Source of the DNA: Eretmocerus hayati
Lineage: Eukaryota; Arthropoda; Insecta; Hymenoptera; Aphelinidae
Reading direction: 5' to 3'
DNA: 64,000 nucleotides
NCBI GenBank assembly: GCA_029851415.1
Contig: CM056742.1
Location: 16,967,736-17,031,735 of the forward strand
Shown: piece after piece, positions 44,666 to 55,100 of the stretch
How positions within the stretch are numbered: the first letter of the stretch is position 1
How the letters are laid out: every line of letters starts with the position of its first letter
The notes under the pieces: generated by a model
Databases searched by the model: none
The model's input: the letters and a program-made list of their open reading frames with translations, nothing else
What the model was told of the DNA's origin: nothing
Made by a program: the position numbers and the translations under genes

Positions 44666-47600
44666 ACCGTAACCTCGCCGCAACGAGCACGGGAATTACA
44701 TGTATAACCTCAGCGTTATCAGTTTGTATTCAAGAATTCTCTTCAAATCGTCCGTCAACCCCCTAATTTTATCGATTTGCCATCCCATCAGAGTTAATAC
44801 TTACTTGCTGTATGTTCATGAGATAAAAATACACGTTTAACCTCAACTTTTGAGAATCCAAAAAATTGTCAAATAACAATTTTGAATACCTATTTGAAAA
44901 GTACGTTAAATACGTCTTTTTAAACATGATCTACGCGAGTTTTGTGGTCAAATATTTTTTTGTCGATGCCATCTTTCAAGAACTTTTGATCAAACATCGA
45001 ATACAATTACCTGGTACTGAATGAATATAGTTTTTCTCTGAATTTACAGAGTTGACAGGTTTATGGATTTTGGTTTGATATAAAAATGGGTGGGGTACTC
45101 TGGACTATCCTTATTTATTTTGGCTAAATTGACAACGTTTCGCCGCGACCTCCTTGTCGGACTCTTCAGGATTCATGGATTACTTGCTCATTTTTCCGGA
45201 ATAAATTCAATAATTATGAACAATTATATTTCGGTGAAACTAAACTCACGTACATTATTGAATTTTTGAACGCATATTATCTTGATTCATTTTTTACAAA
45301 AAAAGTATCCATCGTGTCAATCTGCTCCTTATATTTTCAACAGCTTATGGCAGCTGCCAATATATATAGCTATCGAAACACAAAGTATGGTCAAAGAGAG
45401 ATAACAGCCAGTTCAAGTAAGTACTGCATGTAATATGACATGTCTATACGTATTATCGTATCGATCATCAGGCATCATCAAATATACAATGATAGAAGTT
45501 TATTGCAAATGTATGAAACCACATACGGTCTGGTCTCGTCAATCTGCTGATATTTGCAATTTCGGAGTCTGACAGGAGGAGCTTCGGTTGAATTTGATGG
45601 TTCAGGCCACGTATAGAAATAAAATTTTCAACAAATAAAAAGACGAATCAGAGAATACAAGGGCTTGTACTCTGTATAGTGAGAAGCGTCTCTTTGTTAT
45701 ACAGTGCGATATCTGTCTATTCTTTGTCTCCGAGTTGAGCCATTGTCTTGCCTAGATCTCACTGTGAACCCATATACTTTGTTCTATAGAACCTCGCGTG
45801 GGTACTGAGAATGTTTTGAATTTGTGCTATTGTGTAGGGTCACTGATGCATTCAAAAATTTTTGAAAACTTTTAAATAATTTCATCTATAGTTGTAATGT
45901 CATGTTGCATAGAACTGATGATTCTCCAACGATTTATGATGACAAATTTTTGTCAAAAGTGATCTATGAGCTCAATTCAAGATGTTGGTGACATAATTTT
46001 TCACGATACTATATAAAATCTTAGCTTCTCAGGATTTTTTTTTTTTTTTTTGAAACCACCTCAGAGTTCTTATCATTTTTGGTAAACATATTTCGTAGAG
46101 CAAGTGAAAAATTCACGTGAGCACGAAAACTGCGTCGGATAACCGAACATTTTAATTGTATATCCGAGCATTTTCTATTCATTATATTCTTCTTGTGAAT
46201 AAATTATACTGCTTCCAAAAGGATTTTGAACAAAAATTGCACCGTTAAAGCAAGAAGCCAAGGTAAACAAAATAACGTGACAAAATTATCCCAAACCTTC
46301 TATTCACAAGCATTTTTATTCTGAACCAAAAGTACCGAAAAGAGTACCGAATTTTTAGCCATTCAAACTTTTTTATCGGTTTCCCAAGGCGCTCATTCCT
46401 CTGTTCATGCACTAAACTAATCTCAAAATTGTCAAATACTCTACCTCTCTTTTTGGGCTTCAAGAGCGATCGAATTTTGAAATTCTTTTTTCTGACACCA
46501 AAGTCAGACAAACCGCACTCTACGCCCGATCTCTCCTATAAAAATTACAGAAACTTCACTCGATCCAGAACATGTGATTCGAATTCAACATATGTCGTGC
46601 AACAGTCCCCCTTCGCATTGTCTCAGTATTATAGTCTCTCGATGTGTTGCACCCCTCACTATTATAATAGTCCTGGAGCATATCAGCCACGTGATGCGAG
46701 AACTACTCGGCCAACTTTCCCTTTCCATCAGACTGAGCAAACGTTACACATACATACATGGTACATATGTATCTAAGATAGACAGCCCGCGGGGGTGCGT
46801 TGCTCGTTTCGTAAAATTCTCCGATAACCGCGAATTTTGACCCCCTCCCCCCCTTCCATTGAACACTCAGTCTCTGTCCAAAATCGCTCCCTCACGATAT
46901 TATTCTGCGCTTGCACGCACGTGATACCAACACATACATACACTGTACATACATACATACATACATACATGCGTGTCTTGATAACTGATGGTTAAATTGT
47001 GTCTGGCTTGAAGTATTATGGAAACAGCAGCCTCGAAAGGGTGTATACCTATTTGAGCTAAATCGCCCTGTTGTTTACTACTGCAATGGAATGTTTGATC
47101 GATCGTTCTTTTAATTCATGCTTATTCATCAGGTGTATCCAATTTTTTTAGAATGCAGGATTTGGCTGATGACTCATGGGGGCTAAATTGAGAGAAAATT
47201 GATTTTTTTTTTTTTAAGTTGGGAAATGGTCGTGGTGTTGGGAATTCGATGATGGTATAGTAAAAATCAAACTTGACGTTGTGAAAGTTAGAGTGTCGAC
47301 AGACGATTTTTTTTTTTTTTTTTTTTTCGAAGAGCAGAAATAAACAAGATCTGGAGAGTGCAAAGTTTATTTCAAAGTTTGTTCTGAAGTTTGGGTTTGT
47401 GGTTTGTATCATGACTTTTGAAAACATTTCTGGTACATTTTTGTAGACGTTTTGCGGGCTTTTTGTTGCGTCATTGCGCATTGCATGAGTTTGTATTGGG
47501 ATTCGTTTTTCGTGAGATATTGAAAATCTCATGGGATTCCCTCAATGACTATTATCGGAATTTTTCAAATTTATTTTCTAAAGTGATTATTTTATAATAT

Positions 47601-48810
47601 CAAAAAAATACCATCTATTCACAATGCAAATTCTAATCATAATGGAATTTTAAAGGAAACTAAGTTGATTCGATTAGCTCTTGACCTTGCTCTTGACAAT
47701 GTAAAACTATAGCTGGCTGAGATATGTGCGTTGGCATTTCCAGAAAATTTATACCGATTTCATTCCCGTTTCTAAATTATACATCACTAAATTCGTAACG
47801 GTTACTTTAAAAAATGCACTAAAATTGTCAAAATCGATTCACAGAGAGTACGCAAGAAAAAATTCCTCGACCAGATATTCTTAGTTCCATTTTGAATTTT
47901 CATCAAAAGCATCAACATCCATAACAAAATCTCTGCTCTATTCTAGATAATTAAAGATTTTCTTTGTAGTACACACAGCTCAACATGCAGTAGCAGTCAA
48001 AAAGAACAAAAAATATCTCGACGAGGGCTTTACGATGAGTACGAGAATCCGCGCCTACAATCACACAATGTATAACCCGACAATGAAATACCATCTCACA
48101 GGACAGCACATCCGCACGTCAGCATGTACGCGTACATCCATCTCGGACGTTCATTTATACTATAGATAGTGCACTGCACTCGAGAATAGAATACATTTTA
48201 TTCGTCTACTGCAACTTTGAGCTCACCTTTATACACATCATTCTCAACGGAATATCATAGAAAATGATCGTACACAACCTTTTCCCAGGAAACGATATAT
48301 CCTTCATTTCCCTTCCGTCGTATCTTCTCCTCGTGGCCTATCTTTTATCGGCATGCACCTGCGCTACTTATATAGGTTTTTCTACATATAACCCGTCTTG
48401 CTTCTAAGTATATTCCTAATTTTTTTTTTATTATTTACTTAAAAGCTCGACCACAGGGCTAAAAATTGAATTTGTTTCGATCTAACGCCGGAGTGTGTGT
48501 GTGACTATTACGCAGATCATATAAGTAGAAACTTAAAATGTGGAAGGATAGAATTTTTAATGAAGAAAAAAACGAAGGAAATGATTGTGAAAACGGGACA
48601 ACTGGAGGAGTCATGATCGATAAAATTCTTTGGATAAAGTTTTTTGAGCTCATACTCACTTCGAATCCATTAGTGAGGAGTCATTGAACCTTCAGTCAAT
48701 CTCAGATCAGATCCCACTGTAGAGTTCAGTGTCTAGTTTTTTGAGTGAATATACACTAAAGTCGTATACTGGAATTGGAGTGACTATGAGGGTCGGACGG
48801 GCCCCTGTCA
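44666..48810. other. Gene-free stretch
   Basis: Holds T runs at about 46035-46051 and 47307-47327 and an ACAT microsatellite. At about 45.13-45.17 kb a G+C-rich segment (CGTTTCGCCGCGACCTCC) resembles the 3' ends of some insect retroelements on the minus strand, but with no element body I cannot assign it. Confidence 0.5.
46947..46970. repeat. ACAT microsatellite
   Basis: Six tandem ACAT units, preceded by related imperfect CATACA units. Confidence 0.9.
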
Positions 48811-48840
48811 CTGAAGCTTCAGTGAGCATCACTGATAAAT

Positions 48841-49120
48841 CAGTGAACATGATTTGCCGGATCTCTTGAAGCACTGATTAGCAAACAGTTCCACTGACTC
48901 ATTAGTGATGCTCATTGAAATTTCAGTGAATATGATCGTGCCGGAAATCCCTAGAAGAATTGATGTTTTAGGGAAGGGTCTCACTGGTTCATCAGTGATG
49001 CTCATATGAACTTTAGTGAACATGACCCGTCAGAACCCTTAAAGCACTGAAATTTTATGGAACGGTCTTACTATGTCATCTACTGCATCACTATGCTCAT
49101 TGAAATTTCATGAGGGCCGA
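48841..49120. repeat. Degenerate tandem repeat, period about 83-93 bases
   Basis: Three units start at about 48841, 48924 and 49016, with a partial fourth near 49108. Each runs AGTGAACATGA, a CCGGA-like block, AGCACTGA-T, then CACTG-CTCATCAGTGATGCT and CATTGAAATTTC. A partial unit also precedes the first. Many embedded TCAGTGA/TCACTGA motifs give short inverted matches. No coding content. Confidence 0.8.
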
Positions 49121-49310
49121 TCCAATCCCCAAGGTCACTGAAATTCCATTACTTACGACTCTGGTGTATATTCTATGAGACTAACTGTGGTATTCATATC
49201 ATTTGTTGACCGAGGGTTAGAGTTTGATCCGTAGAATTATGAATACCAGAGTAATACACACTGAAGTTCGCAGTGGAACTTGTCCGAAATTATATTACAC
49301 GTTAGCTGCG

Positions 49311-49334
49311 GCGGGGCCCACCGGTGGGCCCCGC
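49311..49334. repeat. Perfect 24-bp G+C palindrome
   Basis: GCGGGGCCCACC followed immediately by GGTGGGCCCCGC forms a spacerless perfect palindrome in otherwise A+T-rich DNA. It could form a cruciform or be a dimer binding site; its role is unknown. Confidence 0.9.
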
Positions 49335-50428
49335 GTGTCTTTCCCCCAGTGCTGAGAATTTTGGCCCCCATCAATTTCATCAGCGAACGAGCAGCGAACG
49401 TGTTAACTGAAGTTTCGAGATTTTTCATTGATGGATTCGGACAGAGTATGAAGCAGAAAAAGATAATTATGTTTCTTATGATTGTGATTAAGATTATATC
49501 CGATCTATGACCGGATGTGAAGGTCCAGATCACCTTCTATTCACTTAACCCAAATCGATAATGAAGAAAAGTTGTTCATACCGTCTTTGATTAATTCATG
49601 CTTATTCAGCGATTTTTTGTTCTCGCGCATGTGTGTATTTATAAAGATACATCGCATGAATTTGTGCCACACTCCAAGAGCTCATTACGTGCCATACTTA
49701 CACTTGTGCTAGGTATGCTACTTCTGATGTTTTCATCGTTTGTCTATATAGTGTATACCTAACTGTATTTTGTACTTGTAAGTTGTAGTGTTATATAGAA
49801 TGGTTATTTTTGTTGTATAGAAGCAGCTTTTCCACCTGCAGTAGCAGCCGATGTGAAACGAAACTGCGAAACGCGAGCTCGTCGTCATTAAGGATAAGTG
49901 TACGAGTGCAAGGTGTTCATGGGAAAATTTCGTAAAAACTCGTTGTTCCTAGAGAATATGACTATTCAGAAAGTTTAAATGAGAAGGCGTGAGCAAAATA
50001 CAGTTTGGTATTGTTAGTTGAGAATGGGTTTTCTTTGAGAATGATATGCAATTTTTGACCATGCAATGATGAAAATTTCACTTCAGTTACTTCAGATGTC
50101 ATTTTGTTTGGCAAAATGTCTCGTGAAACCAAGGATACATAGAGTCTGTTAGGATGTAATGGAAATCTTATAAAGTTCCTATGGCTTTTTATGGTAGAAA
50201 AGTGCAAAATCTCGATATCTTCTAGTTTCATTCGGTTTCATCGAGGAATTTGTGATGACTTCCAACTGAAAAATTCTGAAAAATTCACAAAATACAGAGT
50301 ATTGATGCTACATCAAAGGTGTCATCACTTGAAACTTTATTAAGTATCACGTTTCAAAGTTACATTTATTTACGAGTTTATTACTTGCGTCCCTCTGCGC
50401 AGCTTTCAATTTTATCAAACTTCCGTTA
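49335..50428. other. Gene-free stretch
   Basis: Two overlapping opposite-strand open frames run across the palindrome region (49237-49533), neither with a recognisable domain. The rest is A+T-rich with nothing distinctive. Confidence 0.5.
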
Positions 50429-50432
50429 TTAA

Positions 50433-50813
50433 GGCGATGCGGTCACCGTGCAACCCGGAAATTATATCTTATTTGGATGTAAATCAAAAAATTTTCACGA
50501 AACGAAGTTGGAGACGATTTGTCCATTACGTATTATCATTTGAATTGTGGTGGACAACTCATTATTTGTCACCAATCACAAGACTATCACTAATAAACGA
50601 GAATAACTTGCCCGCGGGTACTTTCTAACCTACAAATTGGCACATTTTCGTTCACAGAACTCTCAAAATCTAGTCCGATTTGGGCTAAACGAAGAGTTAT
50701 CCAGGCCAAGTTGGATAATAATAAAGCTTGGATAACTCGTCGTTTGGCCCAAATTGGAAAAGATTTTGAGAGTTCTGTGAACAAAGTTCAGCGTGCACGG
50801 TGACCGCATCGCC
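50433..50813 (+). mobile_element. 381-bp TTAA-flanked MITE, copy B
   Basis: Second copy of the element at 31206-31586: same length, orientation and terminal inverted repeats, flanked by TTAA at 50429-50432 and 50814-50817. Roughly 94% identical by eye with no gaps. Several differences fall in the inner hairpin arms. Confidence 0.9.
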
Positions 50814-50824
50814 TTAAGGCTTAA

Positions 50825-51408
50825 GGTAGTGTACACCAACTACGTGAGTCAGAGAGACTTAACCTCACTTTTTACAAAAACGTTTTTTGGACAAAAAAGT
50901 TTTTTGCCCACTTTAAAATAGTCGAAATTATTATTATTGTTAATAACTGCACTTTTTTCCATCAAGTAATAAACAAAAACGGCCATCTAAGCCTTCCTGA
51001 ACCGAATCAGGCATGGTTTCCAAAGTTATCTAGCCTAAAATCAAAATCACGTGTCGCATTTTTTGCATTCTACGTTTTGTATGAACAATTACTAAAAAAC
51101 GACGTGGTCCATCATCTTCAGACTTGGCCATATGATTCATTGATACATAAACTCGGATCTCTCGCAGTTCTAACATTTTCTGTTGATCAGGTTTTGCGCT
51201 AGACCCATTTTTGTGCTGTTTTTGGGGCCCGCTCCCATAAGCGCAATGTTAAAAATGTGCAAAACTGGTCAAATTGCGACGATCAATACTCGAAAACGGG
51301 ATAGTCAGCCGTTCAGGAATTTTGCACACGTACTCTTCGATATTAGAACTATCTCTCTGCAGAATCTCGAGAAATTCTGTTGATGAATAATTTTGGTGTA
51401 CAACTACC
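50825..51408. mobile_element. 584-bp TTAA-flanked element next to copy B
   Basis: The inverted ends are GGTAGTGTACACCAA and the reverse complement of GGTAGTTGTACACCAAA, flanked by TTAA at 50821-50824 and 51409-51412. Only three bases (GGC) separate its left TTAA from the right TTAA of copy B. No transposase is visible, so it is a second, different piggyBac-like MITE family. Confidence 0.75.
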
Positions 51409-52416
51409 TTAAACCAACATACCAACGTACTTTGGTCAAATATAATATGATTGACACACTGTATTTGGAAACCTTAAACGATATGAAAAATCAATATAAA
51501 TGCCATGGATAGCAACATGAATCCATCAGACTTGCAATCCTATAATTATATCATCTTGATTGACATTGCGATCTCTGTGTTCTCAATTAAGAATATGAAA
51601 TTTCGTTTGAACGCGTCCGACTAGAATAGAATCCGTCGATACCATCCAACAAACTCGCTAAATTATCAAGGCAGACCTCGAGTTTCCATTGAAATTTCGT
51701 GAAATCCAACATATTAATACTCGAATAATCGATCGAGAATTCTCGGTATATAGAGCATATACCACTGAAAACCAATTAAAAATTCCAATTATGAAGTGCA
51801 AATAGTGTTCGACGCATCACAAACAAAAACAATGAAAAAAAAAAACATACATAGGAATTTCCTGTAAAGCTCGAATTTCGAGTTGGAGTTTTCATGGTAA
51901 AGCAATTAAATTCAAAATGATAAAACAAACTCTGATGCCGTATGAAAGAAATATGCATTGGAGATTCCAATTTGGAACACTTTTCACTGAAAAAGTTAGC
52001 ATCGCCGAAACTCCTCATCAACTTTCCATCTTTTTGACGCTAATCTTTACATATCCAACACCCAATACAATTTTTCCACCTATATTGAAATTGCAGTCAT
52101 ATTATTACACACCATGAAAAGTTCTCTTTTGAAAAAAAAAAAATCCTCAATATAATCCATACAACAATCTAATTCAGAAATACTTACCCCATTTTGAATA
52201 ATAATAAGACAAGACAAGGACAGGCAACCGCTTCACGTATGAGGCAGAAGCAGAACCTTTTCAAACCTTTTGGGCTTTGAAAAATGAAAACAACGAGTGA
52301 GAGAAAAAGAAAGAAAAAAAGAGACACGTGATGAAGCTGAGCTGAGAATTTTCGGAGTCGCGTCCATATAGTCTATATTCATCCATGTACTATATCTATA
52401 CCTATATATTAGGATG

Positions 52417-52433
52417 TGAGTGAGAGAGAGAGA
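52417..52433. repeat. GA repeat
   Basis: A GAGTGAGAGAGA tract immediately before the first CpG-rich islet. A second one lies at about 52535-52555. Confidence 0.8.
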
Positions 52434-53397
52434 AGATTTCGAGACGGCGCGCGGAGCGCCATATATCGTGCCATATATATACATACACACGCATACACAC
52501 ACCTATAGTAGTGTGGGTAGAAAGAGAGAGAAACTCGCAGTAAAGAGAGAGAGAGATAAAAGCGAGAGAGGCGCCGCCGCACCGCCGCCACCCGAGACTC
52601 TGCTGCATGTTCATGACTGTGTGTACGGCTCTCTCCTCCACCATCAAGCCCCTACTGCCATCTGAAAGCCTCTGCGCTAGCTGGCTTTGGTTGGGCTGCT
52701 CTGCTGATGCCCCCCGACGTCGTATTATAGAAACTTTCTCATCGTGTGTGTTTTCGCGAGCAAAAGCTTCATCTCTTCAAAGATATCATCCTGCAACCAG
52801 TACCTCATCGAGGTAATTTTGGTTTATTTTTTTTTTATTAATTACAAAAGGCCATATCGTTAAGTGATAATAACATAACCTCCAATTAGATACAAGAGGT
52901 TAGAATTTCAATGTGAGTGAAATGTGGTTAAACAGTTTGATATACCTCTTTGCCCGGGGTATACCGAGACACTTTTTGATGCTCTCGCAATAATTCTCCT
53001 CAATGAAGTTTTATTTGTGAGGAAAGCATCATATATAGGTTATACATAGTGCATACAGAAAATATCTACTCATTTGACGACCTGATGAAAAGTGTGTGAT
53101 TATATGTGAAGCTTGTTGTGCCTGATGCTCGGGGAGTGGCCGGATATATATTGTCGCCTCGTGATCTGAGATTCATATTTGGAAAATTCTCTTGGTGATG
53201 TTTTGTTTTTTGTGTCAACAAGTTGGAGCATCTACAGGGAGAAAAAGTGTCGTATTCGGTTGTGATATGTATTAGTGAGTGGTTCCTGGCTGGATTTATC
53301 AGATTTGAGTACAGTGAGTTTTCCATCTGGAAAATTTTGAATGAGTTGTATTTTCAAGGTTAATATTGAGGATTAGGAAATTAGAAGATTCAAATTT

Positions 53398-53485
53398 CAA
53401 TTAAATCTTATTTTCATTCAAATATTCCAACGGAAAGTGGCTCGTTCGATTTTTTTAAAATAAGCCGTTTTTAGCTTGCCGCGCC
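53398..53485. repeat. Diverged repeat pair, copy 1
   Basis: Aligns in the same orientation with 55017-55100: CAATTAAATCT, a T-rich stretch, ATTCC-A/G-GTGG, GTTCGATTTTTT or GTTGATTTTTTC, and AAGCCGTTTTTAGC or AAGCGATTTTGAGC, ending in a CGCG-rich segment. This is either an old local duplication or two copies of an interspersed repeat. Confidence 0.45.
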
Positions 53486-53874
53486 GCTAACGCGAGTCAG
53501 TTCGATCCAGCTGCTGATATTACTCAGTAGCTTTTAACCGTTGCTTCGAACATCATTAGTGTTCCATTTACTTACTGATTTACAAAGCTAACAATCTCAA
53601 TTCTAAATTTTGAAATTTTTAAAGTTTTCCGGGGTACCTAAATTTTCCCCAAAACTATCAAATTTTCCGTGTTTTTTGTGTTCTTCAAATTCTCAGAAAT
53701 ACTATACTCGATAATATAATTATAAGTAAGTGAAATAATGTAAAATTTAAAGCATCCAAAAAATTTGATCGCAGTTTAATATCTGCCACGTAGCCTCTCG
53801 TGGTGCTGGAACGGTGCCTGCTGCTGCTGCTGGCTGGCTCTGGCTTTGGCTTTGCTTTTCTGCGGGGCCGTAGC

Positions 53875-53913
53875 AAGAGAGAGATAGATATAGAAAGAGA
53901 GAGAGAGAGAGAA
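53875..53913. repeat. GA/GATA microsatellite
   Basis: Interrupted GAGA tract with GATAGATATAG inside, at the edge of a CpG-rich islet. Confidence 0.85.
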
Positions 53914-55016
53914 CGCCATATACGCTCGATCGATTCAGCCGCCTGCACAGCGAGTAGAATATATTGCCAGCTACACCGCCGCTTCATCATTCTCAGGCGT
54001 CGTTAAAAAACGCTCTTGGAAAAATTGCAATTTTCAACCTTGTTAAAGTGAAAAATTACTCAAATTTTGGTTTCTAGTGATTTTTCATGTGTTTGTGAAC
54101 GTGTAGACAGTATCATATCTGTGAATTTGAAGACGTAAAGATTGCTACAGAGCTCGATATAGAGAAACTAAAGTGGAAGCAACGACACACACACGGGACC
54201 TGTGCAAACAGAGATAAGAATGGTTCGAGATTTTTTTCTATATCTTGTGATGGAATAAGTTATTTTTTTCGGGGGATTCAGTTTTAGGAGTGAGATTATT
54301 AGAAATATTATCTTGAAAATGGATTCTTGTGAGGTGATTTTCGGTGAGAATGTATCGTACCAAAACATACCAACTGCGTGGTAGAAATTTCAAGTGTAGA
54401 TATGGCTAATGAGTTTTCAAGTAGCGGATTAGTGGGTATTATAAATTCATAGGTTTGTATCAAGTGAATTTAAGTGAGTTGGTGGATAGTAGATTTTGAA
54501 AATTTTAGTTTGAGAATGGATAACGTGGCCTCGCAGCATCGCATAAGCCTCGAGACAAGACACCAGACACTATAAACGAAGAGTATAACAGCAGAGGCAG
54601 AAGGCAGGAGGCTCTTCTCTGTCGCCAGACCCGCCGCCATTTCGTGCTTCTTTCTCGAGCGTCGAACGGTTTCTAAAAAACAGATTCGCTTACATATTAG
54701 TTATTAGCAGTGGATTCCGTATAAAAGATTCAAAAAGTTCGCGTAGAAAAATATTTTAGAAGGTTAGGAAAAGTGCCAGCTTCGTACGATTTCATCGACA
54801 GATTACGATTATTTTTAGATTATTTTGAGACCTGTTTATTAGAAAATTAGTGTAAAAAGTGGGGTAATGATGATTTTGTGTTGATTTTGGTGTAGGACTG
54901 TGTGTAAGTGTGTGTGGGAGGTGAGGGTATGACTTTGATACCGGAAGTGAAAGTTTCTTGAAAATGAGTTTTTTAGGTTGAAAGTGGTAGATTTCGAAAA
55001 TAGAAGCCAGACTGGT

Positions 55017-55100
55017 CAATTAAATCTATTTTTTATGCAAAAATTCCGAGTGGTTGAGTGTTTGTTGATTTTTTCAAATTTAAGCGATTTTGAGCGCGGG
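55017..55100. repeat. Diverged repeat pair, copy 2
   Basis: Partner of 53398-53485, same orientation, about 1.6 kb downstream. Both copies end in a short CpG-rich segment. Confidence 0.45.

Noticed and set aside
45128..45180. Retroelement 3' end
   Set aside because: Only a short G+C-rich motif resembles such ends. No reverse transcriptase, tail or target duplication is present.
53800..54006. Signal-peptide-like frame starting VLERCLLLLLAGSG
   Set aside because: It begins at GTG, not ATG, and its leucine run comes from a CTG repeat followed by a GA microsatellite.
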